A DNA stretch of 64,000 nucleotides, taken from contig NZ_SNWR01000001.1 of assembly GCF_004362215.1 (NCBI RefSeq), positions 3,516,001-3,580,000 of the forward strand. The letters are read 5' to 3'. Below the pieces are notes generated by a model, which worked only from the letters and a program-made list of their open reading frames with translations, was not told the origin of the DNA and ran no database searches. The DNA comes from Paractinoplanes brasiliensis (GTDB taxonomy: Bacteria; Actinomycetota; Actinomycetes; Mycobacteriales; Micromonosporaceae). Of the stretch, positions 41,339 through 51,044 are shown in pieces. Every line of letters starts with the position of its first letter. The stretch's first letter is position 1. Made by a program: the position numbers and the translations under genes.

Positions 41339-44044
41339 ATGAACCCGTACGGCGAACCGCAGTCTTCGCGTGCCCGGGCTCGAGTGCCCGGATCCGCGAG
41401 CTCAACGCCTGACGACCAACCCCGTACCTACTCGGCCTCGGCGCGGCCCACCGGCTCCGCCCGTCCGGCCCCCGATGCCTATCGCCGTGGGGCCGGCGGC
41501 CGTGCCGCGGTGGGCGGCGCCACGCCCGGCCGGGCGTCCGTCGGCAGCGCGTCGGTGGGGTCGGCTCGGGTCGGGCCGCCTCCCGCCGCGCCTCCGGGCC
41601 GTGCTCCGGTCGCCCGTGCGGCCGTGCGCCCCACCGGCCCGGCCGGTCCCCCGCTGCCGCCTGACGACGAGGGCAGCCTCGGCGGGGGCCGCTCGGGCCG
41701 GGGCAAGGACAAGTCGAAGGCGGCCAAGCGCCGCCGCCGCACGAACATCCTCACCGCCGCCGCGGCCGTGGTCGTGATCCTGCTCGGCGCGGGCGTGGTC
41801 GGCGGCACGTACTTCTTCGACGACGTCGACCTGCCGCCGCCGGTGAACGAGGACCAGTCGAACGTGATCCTCGACTCCAAGGGCGCCGTGCTGGCGAAGC
41901 TGGGCGATCAGAACCGCACGGTCGTGCCCGAGCCAAAGATCAACAAGGTCGTCGAGTACGCGGTCGCCGCCGCCGAGGACAAGAACTTCTACAAGCACCA
42001 CGGCATCGACATGAAGGGCATCGTCCGCGCCGCGTGGAACAACTTCACCGGTGGCGCCACCCAGGGCGCGTCGACGATCACTCAGCAGTACGCGCGGCAC
42101 GCGGCCGAGCTGAAGGAGATCAGCATCAACCGCAAGCTGCGCGAGGCGGTCATCGCCCGCAAGCTGGAATCGAAGTACGACAAAGACCAGATCATGGGGA
42201 TGTACCTCAACTACATCTACCTGGGTGAGGGCCGGTACGGCATCGAGGCGGCGGCGCAGGGCTACTTCGGCAAGTCGGTGCTCACGCCGGCCGGGCAGAA
42301 GAACGCCGTGACCCCGTACGAGGCTGCTGTTCTTGCCTCGATCATCAAGCAGCCGGAGCCCACCGACACGCACAAGGGCTACGACCCGAACTACAACCCG
42401 ACGGACGCCAAGGACCGCTGGGAATACACCATGGCCAACATGCTCGAGATGGGCTGGATCTCGCAGGAGGTCTACGACAAGCGGGTCTATCCCAAGGTCA
42501 AGCCGATCAGCAAGAGCTCGGCCGCCAAGAGCACCGCGGGCAAGCCGGTCGGCATGGTGATGCGGCACGTGCGGGCCGAGCTCGCCGAGATGGGCATCAG
42601 CCCGGCCGAGTTCGACAAGGGCGGCCTGACCGTCACCACGACGATCGACCCCGACGTGCAGAAGGCGGCCGAGGAGGCCGGGTCGCGCAAGAGCGAGAGC
42701 TCGCCGATGAACGGCAAGCCGGCCACCTATCAGGCGGCCGTGATCGGCATCGACCCCAAGAACGGCCGGGTGCTCGGCTACTACGCCGGCGACGACCCGG
42801 ACGGCCTGGACTACGGCGGCTACCTCTCCGGCGACGGCTCGAAGATCATCGGTGGTCAGTCCCCCGGCTCGACCTTCAAGATCTATACGCTCGCCGCGGC
42901 GCTGAAGGAGGACATCTCCTTCAAGACGACCTGGGACGGCACGAAGCTCCGGCCCAACGGCACGAAGATCAGCAACGCCGGCGCGGACCCGGGAACCGTC
43001 TGTAAGGGCAAGATCAAGTTCTGCGACCTCGAGACGGCAACGATCAAGTCCTACAACTTCCCGTTCTACTGGATCGCCGACGCCATCGGCCGGGACAAGG
43101 TCATCGCGGCCGCCCGCGACGCCGGTCTGCGGCACATGTTCACCGACGACGGCAAGATGGTCGACCTCACCAAGACCGACAAGTCGACGTGGGAGAAGAC
43201 GGGCTACTTCGACAACGAGGTCGCCTTCGGCCAGTACCGTGTCGTCCCGCTCGAACACGCCGAAGGTGTCGCCACGATCGTCGGCAACGGCGTGCACCAC
43301 AAGGCGCACTTCATCAAGTCGGTGACCCGTCTCGACCCCGAGACCGGCAAGAAGACGATCGTCGGCAGCGAGAAGGTCGCCGGCAAGCCGGTGTTCGACC
43401 CCGACCAGATGTCGAACATGCAGTCGGTGCTGCGCGAGATCGTCCGCGTCGACGACCGTGACCTGCGCGGCGGCCAGCAAGGCATCGCCAAGTCCGGCAC
43501 CTGGGAGTTCAAGGAGGGCAGTGGCGACACCTGGTTCGTCGGTGGCATGCCGCAGCTCGCCGCGACGGTCTGGGTCGGCGGCGCCAAGAACAAGGTCGAG
43601 CTGAAGGAGTCCAACGGCCGCGACATGTTCGGCGCCGGCACGCCGTCCAGGATCTGGAAGAAGTTCCTGGACGCCGTGATCAAGGCGAAGGACCTGCCGA
43701 ACGAGGACTTCCCGAAGCGCGTCGAGACCGGTAACCCGGACAGCCCCTTCGCCAACGGCCAGGAACCGCCTCCGCCGCCGCAGAACGAGGACGACAACGA
43801 CGGCGGGGACTGTGTCCTCGGCTTCATCGGCCCCGACTGCAACCAGAACAACGGTGGCAACAACGGCGGCGGCAACAACAACGGCGGCGGGGACAACAAC
43901 GGCGGGAACAACGACAACGGCGGCGGCAACAACGACGGCGGCGGCAACGGGAACGACGACGGTGGCGGGGACGACGGCGGCGGCAACGAGAACGCCCCCG
44001 AGACACAACCGACGTTCGACCCCACGTTCCAGCCACAGAACTGA
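41339..44044 (+). CDS. ponA: Class A penicillin-binding protein (transglycosylase/transpeptidase)
   Basis: Polymerises and crosslinks peptidoglycan. The 901 residues comprise a long Pro/Ala/Gly-rich cytoplasmic tail (1-135), one membrane segment (about 136-160) and a GT51 domain with catalytic E213 in AEDKNFYKHHGID. The transpeptidase has SPGSTFK (S511, K514), SYN (571-573) and KSGT (718-721). The C-terminal 90 residues are Asn/Gly/Asp-rich low complexity. ATG 41339 has GAGGTG upstream; the frame is open ten codons further. It corresponds to ponA1 (Rv0050). A hairpin follows the stop. Confidence 0.96.
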   Translation: MNPYGEPQSSRARARVPGSASSTPDDQPRTYSASARPTGSARPAPDAYRRGAGGRAAVGGATPGRASVGSASVGSARVGPPPAAPPGRAPVARAAVRPTGPAGPPLPPDDEGSLGGGRSGRGKDKSKAAKRRRRTNILTAAAAVVVILLGAGVVGGTYFFDDVDLPPPVNEDQSNVILDSKGAVLAKLGDQNRTVVPEPKINKVVEYAVAAAEDKNFYKHHGIDMKGIVRAAWNNFTGGATQGASTITQQYARHAAELKEISINRKLREAVIARKLESKYDKDQIMGMYLNYIYLGEGRYGIEAAAQGYFGKSVLTPAGQKNAVTPYEAAVLASIIKQPEPTDTHKGYDPNYNPTDAKDRWEYTMANMLEMGWISQEVYDKRVYPKVKPISKSSAAKSTAGKPVGMVMRHVRAELAEMGISPAEFDKGGLTVTTTIDPDVQKAAEEAGSRKSESSPMNGKPATYQAAVIGIDPKNGRVLGYYAGDDPDGLDYGGYLSGDGSKIIGGQSPGSTFKIYTLAAALKEDISFKTTWDGTKLRPNGTKISNAGADPGTVCKGKIKFCDLETATIKSYNFPFYWIADAIGRDKVIAAARDAGLRHMFTDDGKMVDLTKTDKSTWEKTGYFDNEVAFGQYRVVPLEHAEGVATIVGNGVHHKAHFIKSVTRLDPETGKKTIVGSEKVAGKPVFDPDQMSNMQSVLREIVRVDDRDLRGGQQGIAKSGTWEFKEGSGDTWFVGGMPQLAATVWVGGAKNKVELKESNGRDMFGAGTPSRIWKKFLDAVIKAKDLPNEDFPKRVETGNPDSPFANGQEPPPPPQNEDDNDGGDCVLGFIGPDCNQNNGGNNGGGNNNGGGDNNGGNNDNGGGNNDGGGNGNDDGGGDDGGGNENAPETQPTFDPTFQPQN

Positions 44045-44050
44045 CTCCGG

Positions 44051-44091
44051 CCCTGCGGGGTAGGTCCGATGGTTGGGATCTCCCCGCAGGG
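44051..44091 (+). terminator. Hairpin after ponA
   Basis: CCCTGCGGGG and CCCCGCAGGG form a ten-pair stem with a 21-base loop just after the ponA stop. There is no T-run, so termination strength is uncertain. Confidence 0.6.
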
Positions 44092-44133
44092 CGTTCCGGA
44101 GGCCGGGTGCGAAGTACGGCATGATGCCATGTC

Positions 44134-45669
44134 ATGAGCACGCAACCGTCCGAGGACATCGACCGCCCTGACAAGCCGAGCGCGCCGGCGACGTCGGACG
44201 GCTTCGTGCGCGGCATCTCCGAGGCGATCGGGGGGCCGCTCGGGTCGCACGCGGTCAAGCCCGAGGCCCGGCGCGGACGGTTCTGGACGGCGACACGCAT
44301 CATCCTCGCCCTGGCCTGCCTGACCCTCGCGTTCTCGTGGGTGCAGAAATCGCCCTGCCAGAGCGGCGACTGGCAGCAGAACGTGCAGTACACCCGGTTC
44401 TGCTACACCGACGTGCTGGCCCTCTACTACGCCGAGCATCTCAACGAGGGCGCGGTTCCGTACAAGGACTGGGCAGTCGAGTACCCGGTGGTGACCGGCT
44501 ACTTCATGGGCGCCCTGGGGCTGCCGGTGCACGCGTACGGGCAGAACCACCCCGAGATCAACCAGGGCACGTGGTTCTACAACGCCAACGCGATCGTCCT
44601 GTCGGCCCTGGCCGTGGCGACCGCGGCGGTCATCCTGGCGTTGCGCCGGCGCAGGCCCTGGGACGCGGCGATCTTCGCGCTCTCGCCGATCATCTTCTTC
44701 ACCGCCACGGTCAACTGGGACTTCCTGGCGATCGGGCTGGCGGCCGCCGGCCTCTACCTGTGGGCCAAGAAGCATCCAGCCTGGGCGGGGTTGTTCCTGG
44801 GGCTCGGCGGGGCGGCCAAACTGTGGCCGCTGTTCATCCTGGGGCCGTTGCTCGTGCTGGCCATGAGATCGAAAGCCCTGCGCTCGTGGACGGCCGCGGC
44901 GGCGACGGCGGCGGTGGCGTGGGCCGCCGTGAACTTCCCGGTCTTCTACCTCTATCACGAGAGCTGGCTGCGGTTCTTCCGGCTCAACAGCGAGCGGCCG
45001 ATCGACTGGGGCACGCTCTGGTACATCGGCCGCTACCTCGACGGCAAGTGGAACTCGGGCACACCAGGCGATCAGGGCCCCTTCCAATGGCTGAGCGACC
45101 ACATTCCCCAGCTCAACCTTCTCTCGTACGCCCTGTTCGGGCTGGCCTGCGCGGGAATCGGTCTGCTGGCCTGGCTGGCGCCCCGCCGCCCACGAGTTGC
45201 CCAGCTGTCGTTCCTGGTTGTGGCGGCGTTCCTGATCACCAGCAAGGTCTGGTCGCAGCAGTACGTCCTGTGGCTGCTCCCCCTGATCGTGCTCGCCCGC
45301 CCTCGCTGGGGCGCGATCATCGCCTGGACCGTGGCCGAGTTCGGCTACTTCACCGCGTTCTACGCCGAGCTGATGGGCGCGGGCGGCAAACCGGTCATCC
45401 CCGAGGGCACGTTCGTGCTGGCCTCAAGCCTGCGCCTGATCACCGTGGCGGTGCTGTGCGGCCTGGTGGTGCGCGAGATCTGGCGGCCCGAGCTCGACCC
45501 GGTCCGCGAGTCGTACGACGACGACCCCGACGGCGGCCCGCTCAACCGGCCCGACGCCGCGTGGATCGCCGGGCTGCGACGCGCGTTCGGAGTGGACCGC
45601 TCCCCCAAGGCCACGCCCGCCGACCTGCCACGGCCACCCAACGGTTCGGATCTTGCGCAAAGCCGATAG
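44134..45669 (+). CDS. GT87-family (DUF2029) membrane mannosyltransferase-like protein
   Basis: A 511-residue polytopic membrane protein with about ten hydrophobic segments. The first is at residues 49-70, after a 45-residue cytoplasmic start, and a charged C-terminal tail is about 60 residues long. A conserved acidic site in PYKDWAVEYPVV fits GT-C polyprenyl-phosphate-dependent glycosyltransferases. The gene follows ponA as Rv0051 does in M. tuberculosis. The acceptor (lipoglycan or arabinan-like polymer) cannot be told. ATG 44134 has no strong ribosome site. Confidence 0.85.
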   Translation: MSTQPSEDIDRPDKPSAPATSDGFVRGISEAIGGPLGSHAVKPEARRGRFWTATRIILALACLTLAFSWVQKSPCQSGDWQQNVQYTRFCYTDVLALYYAEHLNEGAVPYKDWAVEYPVVTGYFMGALGLPVHAYGQNHPEINQGTWFYNANAIVLSALAVATAAVILALRRRRPWDAAIFALSPIIFFTATVNWDFLAIGLAAAGLYLWAKKHPAWAGLFLGLGGAAKLWPLFILGPLLVLAMRSKALRSWTAAAATAAVAWAAVNFPVFYLYHESWLRFFRLNSERPIDWGTLWYIGRYLDGKWNSGTPGDQGPFQWLSDHIPQLNLLSYALFGLACAGIGLLAWLAPRRPRVAQLSFLVVAAFLITSKVWSQQYVLWLLPLIVLARPRWGAIIAWTVAEFGYFTAFYAELMGAGGKPVIPEGTFVLASSLRLITVAVLCGLVVREIWRPELDPVRESYDDDPDGGPLNRPDAAWIAGLRRAFGVDRSPKATPADLPRPPNGSDLAQSR

Positions 45670-45712
45670 GAGCGGGTTCCAACACGTCGGCGGCCGGGTG
45701 CTGGTATCGCCC

Positions 45713-46219
45713 GTGGATGATCGCCTTCTTCGCCGGCTCCGGGTCGAACAGGCCCGGGCGCTCCTCCACGACGCCGACCCTCGTCACACGGTGATGCTGG
45801 CCTGCGACCTGATGGTGGCCGGGGTCAACGGCGACGCCGTGGTGGCGCTCGCGGCGGAGTCGGCCCGGACGCTGCCGGCGCCTGACGCGAGCCGGCACCT
45901 GGCGGCGGTCACGGCTGAACTCGGACTCGCAGAGCCGGACCTGGCGACGGCGGTGGAGCTGGTCGCGGCCGACACCTGCGAGCGGATCCTCGACCGGAGC
46001 ATCCCCGCCGAAGCGGGAACCCACCAGCTCTACGTTGTGGGACACGAGGGCAGCCCGCTGGACGACCTGCTGCCGACGGTCGCCGCACTGGCCGAGCGTC
46101 TCGAGGACGACCTCGGTGGACGTGCCGACGAGGACCTGCGAATCCGGCTCAACGTGCTGGCTCGGACGATCCTGAACCGCGCACCCCAACCGACCCGGCG
46201 CCGTGGGCCGGCCGGGTGA
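45713..46219 (+). CDS. Hypothetical protein
   Basis: From GTG 45713 it has 168 residues; the frame is open back to 45653, where it overlaps the GT87 gene, and the true start is uncertain. It is acidic, helical and without membrane segments: ACDLMVAGVNGDAVVALAAE, then AVTAELGLAEPDLATAVELV. I do not recognise a family. It follows the GT87 gene and is convergent with the next membrane protein, with 12 bases between stops. Confidence 0.6.
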   Translation: MDDRLLRRLRVEQARALLHDADPRHTVMLACDLMVAGVNGDAVVALAAESARTLPAPDASRHLAAVTAELGLAEPDLATAVELVAADTCERILDRSIPAEAGTHQLYVVGHEGSPLDDLLPTVAALAERLEDDLGGRADEDLRIRLNVLARTILNRAPQPTRRRGPAG

Positions 46220-46231
46220 TGCCGGTTGTGG

Positions 46232-48484
46232 TCAGCGGAGGTGGAAGAGGACGGCGTCGTCGAGGTCTTCGCGGCGGATGTTGAGGGCGTCGACCGGGAT
46301 GTCGCCGGCGCGTTCCCAAGGGGTGCCGGCCGACTGCGAGCGCAACAGCAGGACACGGTCGACGTTGAGGGAGCGGAGGTATTCGATGCTGGTGGCGTCG
46401 GGGAAGGTTTCGACGTTGCGGCGCAGCTCCGCCTGGCGGGCCGCGCCGAAGCCGCCTGAGCCGTTGAGCATCGGTTGGAAGCGGGTGGTCGACCACAGCA
46501 TGACGGTCTGGTCGGTCAGGGCGGCCGTGGGCAGCACCAGCATCGGGCCGCTGACCGTGCGCATGGCTGCCGGCTGGGCGGGGACGACCGGGTGGGCCGT
46601 GGCGTTCCAGCCTTCGACCAGCACGAGCATCAGCGGCACGAAGGTCGCGAGCCGCAGCCACGGGCCGGGCCACGGCGGGATGCGCTGCTCGGAAAGGTGC
46701 TCGGCGCGACGGACGAACTCGGCCACGGCTCCGGCGGCCAGGATGGCCAGCAGCAGGGTGGCCCAGAGCATGAGCCGGCCGGGGATGCGCAGACCCAGCG
46801 AGGCGGGGAGGTGGCCGAAGACCGGAAGGTACGTCCAGCGGCCCTCGTAGAAGTTCGTGCCGAGGGTCATGACGATCGTCACGGCCAGGGCGAGGAGCAG
46901 CAGGAGCCGCTGCCGCAGCGTCCAGATCGAGAAAGCCAGGCCGGCGAGCGCGAGCGCGTAGAGGACGAATCCCGGCAACAGGCCCATCTCGGCAGGCCAG
47001 CCGAGCGACGAGCGCGGCACCTCGTGCGGTGCTCCCCAGATGCGGGACTCGGCGGGACCGATGAGCAGGCTGCGTAGCGGTGGGGAGAAGAAGGCGATCT
47101 CGGTGGCCGCGGGGCCGGAGTCGGGAACGCGGAAATACGGAATCGCGATCAGGCCGCTGACCCCGGCCAGGAGCAGCGGGCCGAACGTGTCGGTGAGCAT
47201 CAGCCGCCACCCGAGAACCGGCCGCTCGGCGGGGCGGCGCAGGCGGCGGATCGGCACCCCGACCAGGAGCACGACCAGGATGAGGCCGAGCACGATCAGG
47301 AACGGGCCGCCCAGGGAGAACCCCAGGCTGACCTGCCAGACCGCGACCAGCCAGCCGGCCGCGGCCCACTTGGCGCTGCGGCGCTCGGGGCGCAGGCCGC
47401 GTCGCAGCGACCAGCCGTGTCCGCGGGCCAGCATGGCCAGGGCGAGCGGAATGCCGCCGGCCGAGATGATGTCGAGGTGACCCTCCTGCGCGAGCCGCCA
47501 GGGTGCGTACGCGATGGCCACGGCGGCCAGGGCGGACCCCGTACGGCCGGCGCCGAGCTGGCGGACCAGGGCGTAGCCGCCGATCGCGAGCAGGGCGTGG
47601 GCCAGGACGAAGAGCACGTTGTAGCGCAGGATGGCGGCCGACGGACCCTCGCCGATCATGCCGAACGGGGCGTAACCGAGCAGGCTGCTGCCGTACGCGA
47701 AGCTGTCGGTCAACGGGAAGAAGGCGTTGGACTGCCAGAGGCGCGCCGGGTCGGTGAGCAGGATGTGCCCGGCCCAGGCGACCTGCCAGGCCTGCCGGGA
47801 CGGGTCCCAGACGTCCTGCGGCAACGTGTACATCGGATAGCGCAGCGTCGGCCAGGTCAGGGCGACGGCCAGGAGCACGCCGGCGTAGATCACGAAGGCG
47901 TATTCGTGGACGAGCGACCGGAAGAACCGGCGCAGGCCACGGCGGATCCGGCCGGGCGGGCGCTCGGAGGTGGCGGCGAACGCCTTCCACGGGTCGGGCG
48001 GGGTGCCGGGTGGGCGCTCGGACGGCAGCGGCTCGACGGGCTTCTTGACGGTCTTCAGTGGACCGTCGTCGGCCTTGGGCAGGTCGGCCTTCGTCTGAGC
48101 CGGCGCGGGCGTGGCTGATTTCTGACGCGCGGCTGGACCGGCCGGTTTCTGCGCCGAGGCCAGCGTGGCCGGCTTGTCAGCTGCGGTGTGCGTGGCCGCT
48201 TTGCCCGCTGCGGCGGGTGTTGCCGGTCTGTCAGCTGCGGTGGGTGTTGCCGGCTTGTGGGCTGCGGCGGGTGTGGACGGCGCCGGCGGCGCCGGGATGG
48301 CCGGTTTTGAGGTTGTGGCCGGCGTGGGTGGTTTGAGCGGCGCGGAGGGTGGGGGTGGCGTCGCCGGGCCCGCCATCGTGGGCGGCGGCGACGGGTGGGG
48401 CGTCGGCGCGGCGCCGCCGGGCACGGCTGGGCGTAGCGGCTCGAAGGGTGGGGCGGCGGGTTGTTTCGGCTGCTCGGCGGTCAT
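46232..48484 (-). CDS. Large polytopic membrane protein, GT-C glycosyltransferase-like
   Basis: A 750-residue protein. Residues 1-190 are Pro/Ala/Lys-rich with KPATPAAADKPAT-type repeats. A first membrane segment (AFVIYAGVLLAVALTWPTL) precedes an extracellular loop TLPQDVWDPSRQAWQVAWAG with a DxxD-like acidic motif, then about ten more segments and a C-terminal soluble domain. The layout resembles GT-C sugar transferases, but no family is firmly recognised. The start ATG 48484 is chosen because the longer frame runs into the endonuclease gene. Confidence 0.72.
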   Translation of the reverse strand: MTAEQPKQPAAPPFEPLRPAVPGGAAPTPHPSPPPTMAGPATPPPPSAPLKPPTPATTSKPAIPAPPAPSTPAAAHKPATPTAADRPATPAAAGKAATHTAADKPATLASAQKPAGPAARQKSATPAPAQTKADLPKADDGPLKTVKKPVEPLPSERPPGTPPDPWKAFAATSERPPGRIRRGLRRFFRSLVHEYAFVIYAGVLLAVALTWPTLRYPMYTLPQDVWDPSRQAWQVAWAGHILLTDPARLWQSNAFFPLTDSFAYGSSLLGYAPFGMIGEGPSAAILRYNVLFVLAHALLAIGGYALVRQLGAGRTGSALAAVAIAYAPWRLAQEGHLDIISAGGIPLALAMLARGHGWSLRRGLRPERRSAKWAAAGWLVAVWQVSLGFSLGGPFLIVLGLILVVLLVGVPIRRLRRPAERPVLGWRLMLTDTFGPLLLAGVSGLIAIPYFRVPDSGPAATEIAFFSPPLRSLLIGPAESRIWGAPHEVPRSSLGWPAEMGLLPGFVLYALALAGLAFSIWTLRQRLLLLLALAVTIVMTLGTNFYEGRWTYLPVFGHLPASLGLRIPGRLMLWATLLLAILAAGAVAEFVRRAEHLSEQRIPPWPGPWLRLATFVPLMLVLVEGWNATAHPVVPAQPAAMRTVSGPMLVLPTAALTDQTVMLWSTTRFQPMLNGSGGFGAARQAELRRNVETFPDATSIEYLRSLNVDRVLLLRSQSAGTPWERAGDIPVDALNIRREDLDDAVLFHLR

Positions 48485-48506
48485 CAGCGTCTCTCCGTGC
48501 GGCGCG

Positions 48507-49283
48507 TCAGCGTCCCGTTCGCTCCCGGAGGAGCGCGATGTCGGCGGTCTGTCCCTCGGCGCCACCCGGCGTCTCGACGACGGCCGGCGCGCCGGCGGCC
48601 CGGATCGCGGCCACGATCAGATCCGGGTCGATCTTGCCACTGCCGAGGTTGTCGTGCCTGTCCTGGCCGGAGTCGAACCCGCCCTTGGAATCGTTGGCGT
48701 GGATCAGATCGATGCGTCCCGTGATCGCCTTGACGCGGTCGACGATGCCGACGAGGTCTTCCCCACCGGCGTACGCATGGCAGGTGTCCAGGCAGAAGCC
48801 GGCGCCGAACGAGCCCACAGCGTCCCACAGGCGGGCCAGGTCGTCGAAGCGCCGGGCGCACGCGTTGTCTCCGCCGGCGGTGTTCTCGATCAGGATCGGC
48901 AACGGCAGGCCGCCGTCGTTCTCCGCGTACTCGAAAGCCTTGCGCCAGTTGTCGAAACCGGCGGCCAGGTCTGCGCCCTTGCCCACGTGGCCGCCGTGCA
49001 CGATCAGGCCTTTCGCCCCCAGCTCGGCGGCGGCCTTGGCGTGCGCCACCAGCAGCTTGCGACTCGGGATGCGAATGCGGTTGTTGGGGGAGGCGACGTT
49101 CACGATGTAGGGCGCGTGAATGTAGACGTCCACCTCGGACGCGCGCAGCGCCTCGGCGTCCTCCCGCGGTTTGGGGCTTTTGTAACCCTGCGGGTCGGTC
49201 AGGAAGAACTGCACCGCCTCGGCGCCGCGGGCGGTGGCCTCCTCGAGCGGGGCGGCGGGATCGACGTGGGCTCCGATGCGCAT
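48507..49283 (-). CDS. nfo: Endonuclease IV (AP endonuclease)
   Basis: Cuts DNA at abasic sites. The 258 residues form the TIM-barrel AP-endonuclease-2 family: MRIGAHVD at the start, YIHAPYIVN, LIVHGGHVG, ILIENTAGG, FCLDTCHAYAGG and HANDSKGGFDSGQDRH carry the metal-binding His, Glu and Asp residues. ATG 49283. It lies 22 bases upstream of the membrane-protein gene and may be co-transcribed. Confidence 0.94.
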   Translation of the reverse strand: MRIGAHVDPAAPLEEATARGAEAVQFFLTDPQGYKSPKPREDAEALRASEVDVYIHAPYIVNVASPNNRIRIPSRKLLVAHAKAAAELGAKGLIVHGGHVGKGADLAAGFDNWRKAFEYAENDGGLPLPILIENTAGGDNACARRFDDLARLWDAVGSFGAGFCLDTCHAYAGGEDLVGIVDRVKAITGRIDLIHANDSKGGFDSGQDRHDNLGSGKIDPDLIVAAIRAAGAPAVVETPGGAEGQTADIALLRERTGR

Positions 49284-49413
49284 GGGACGAGACTACGACG
49301 ACCGTCCGACAGTTTCCGCCACGCGTCACCGCCACTTGCCGGGTCTCGTTAGCTCCATTGATCACGTTTGACCGATATTGGCCAGTTGGCCGGTGCGAAG
49401 TGGGAGATGGTGC

Positions 49414-50397
49414 ATGTCACGGCAGGTCCGACAACGGGTGACGGCGATCGTGCTGGGCGGTCTCATCTTCGGCGCGCCGATGCTGGCGAACGGGACGGCC
49501 AGCGCGGACCCGGTGCCCGAGGGCGTGCGCCAGGTGACCTTCACGGGCGGCGGCATGTTCGGCATCGCTTGCCGCTCGCGGCCGAGCGTCGAGTCGATGA
49601 CCGTGCCCGCGCAGAGCACGATCCGCGTCGTCAACGAGACCGGGCACGCCGCTGACCTGCTGCTCGGCGGCGAATCGAAGGGCACGCTGCCGGACGACGG
49701 CTCCACCGAGGTGATTTTCCGGCGGGGGACGACGTCGGTGACGGTCAAGCCGAGCTGCGCGATCGGCGACGAGGCGGAGCCGGTGATGATCACGGCCTCC
49801 CCGTCCGCCGCGGCGACGACCATGCCCGACCCGGCGCCGGCTGCCCCTTCGGACGACGCCAAGCCGATGTCGCTCGCGCCGAGCGGGCCCGGTGACTCTT
49901 CCGGCGTCCCGTCGGGATCCAAGGCCGCGGCCGTCGAGCGTCCCGACCGGGACAAGACCGCGACCACCCGTCCGAGCACCCGCAAGCCGGCGGTTCTGCG
50001 GCACAGCGCCGTGTCGCAGGCGGCCACCGCGGCGGCTCAGGCCATGCCGCACGGGGGTGCCGCTCCGGAGACCAAGACCAAGACCGGCGCCGGTACGCCG
50101 GACAGCGTGACCCCCGCGTTTGCCGGTATGCCGGTCGGGAATGAGAGGAAGCTGCTCCCTGGCGTGCCGCAACTGGATGTGGAGCCCGTGACGATCGACC
50201 CCGTACCGGTGGCGCCGCCTGCTCCGCCGGTCCAGATCGCCGCGGCGGAGCCCGTGTCCGCGCTCCAGCCGCTGCCCGAGGGCGGCAACCCCTTCGGCCT
50301 GCTGGCGCTGATCGCCGCCGTGTGTGTGGTGGGGGTAACAGTTGCCGCAATTCGGTCAATCGTGTCGCAACGTGCAAATCGGGCTAGATTGGCATAG
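49414..50397 (+). CDS. Secreted, membrane-anchored protein of unknown function
   Basis: From ATG 49414 it has 327 residues. A signal peptide (VTAIVLGGLIFGAPMLANG, cleavage near ASA-DP) precedes a small beta-domain of about 100 residues with a Cys pair (FGIACRS, KPSCAIG) that resembles cupredoxin-like folds. A long Pro/Ala/Thr-rich stalk and a C-terminal membrane helix (LLALIAAVCVVGVTVAAI) with a short basic tail follow. It is probably a surface-exposed protein. The family is not recognised. An upstream in-frame start at 49378 would mask the signal peptide. Confidence 0.75.
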   Translation: MSRQVRQRVTAIVLGGLIFGAPMLANGTASADPVPEGVRQVTFTGGGMFGIACRSRPSVESMTVPAQSTIRVVNETGHAADLLLGGESKGTLPDDGSTEVIFRRGTTSVTVKPSCAIGDEAEPVMITASPSAAATTMPDPAPAAPSDDAKPMSLAPSGPGDSSGVPSGSKAAAVERPDRDKTATTRPSTRKPAVLRHSAVSQAATAAAQAMPHGGAAPETKTKTGAGTPDSVTPAFAGMPVGNERKLLPGVPQLDVEPVTIDPVPVAPPAPPVQIAAAEPVSALQPLPEGGNPFGLLALIAAVCVVGVTVAAIRSIVSQRANRARLA

Positions 50398-50507
50398 TCT
50401 CTCGTCACAAGCTCCGCGGGGCGGCCGTCCAACCTCATCGGTGTGGTCGTTCCTCCCCAGGTCCCACCCAGCGAATGCGGATCGGGCGCCCCGCGGCTCC
50501 ACGAAGT

Positions 50508-50542
50508 AAGGACCCTGCCGGACAGGCGGGGTCCTTCTTTTT
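50508..50542 (+). terminator. Rho-independent terminator before the rpsF leader
   Basis: AAGGACCC (50508-50515) pairs with GGGTCCTT (50529-50536), followed by CTTTTTT. It closes transcription from the upstream gene, or could act as an attenuator of the rpsF transcript if that starts earlier. Confidence 0.85.
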
Positions 50543-50588
50543 GGCGCCACGAACGTCGCGGGTATGCTTGGTCGGTTCGCAGTGTGGC

Positions 50589-50688
50589 CGCCGTGGGTCA
50601 AGCTCCCACGGCTTTCTCATGCGGACGACACAAGACCTCCTGCCACGGAGAGACCGTGGCCGTCAAGCCCACAGGAGGTGAGAACGTC
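50589..50688 (+). promoter_or_regulatory. Structured leader of the rpsF operon, masking the ribosome site
   Basis: A stem GCCGTGGG/CCCACGGC (50589-50611) comes first. Then CCTCCTG (50636-50642) pairs exactly with CAGGAGG (50672-50678), the rpsF Shine-Dalgarno region. Inside it is a hairpin CCACGG/CCGTGG (50643-50659) and a CCG-containing single strand. This layout resembles the S6:S18-binding leader known from many bacteria, through which the two ribosomal proteins repress their own operon; that role is inferred. Confidence 0.65.
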
Positions 50689-50979
50689 TTGCGTCATTAC
50701 GAACTCATGGTGATCCTCGACCCTTCGCTCGAGGAACGCCTCGTCGGTCCGTCGCTCGATCAGTACCTGAACGTCATCAGGACCGCGGGTGGCTCGGTGG
50801 AGAAGCTCGACGTCTGGGGCCGTCGCCGGCTCTCGTTCGAGATCAACAAGAAGGCGGAAGGCATCTACGCGGTCGTCGACCTGCAGGCGACGCCCGAGGC
50901 CGTGGCCGAGCTGGACCGTCAGCTCCGGCTCAACGAGTCCATCCTGCGTACCAAGGTCATCCGGCCCGAGACCCGCTGA
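50689..50979 (+). CDS. rpsF: 30S ribosomal protein S6
   Basis: Small-subunit protein that pairs with S18. From TTG 50689 it has 96 residues starting LRHYELMVILDPSLEER, the family N-terminus, and it contains KLDVWGRRRLSFEINKKAEG. AGGAGG lies ten bases upstream. The frame is open further upstream, but that would add a non-conserved extension across the structured leader. First gene of rpsF-ssb-rpsR-rplI. Confidence 0.96.
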   Translation: MRHYELMVILDPSLEERLVGPSLDQYLNVIRTAGGSVEKLDVWGRRRLSFEINKKAEGIYAVVDLQATPEAVAELDRQLRLNESILRTKVIRPETR

Positions 50980-51044
50980 CCCTCGTTTTTGTCAGGGGGT
51001 GATGAGAGCCTCCTACGAACGAGCGAAGCGGCGAGGAGAAGATC

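Noticed and set aside
41402..44122. 906-codon minus-strand frame across ponA
   Set aside because: Antisense shadow of ponA with no motifs.
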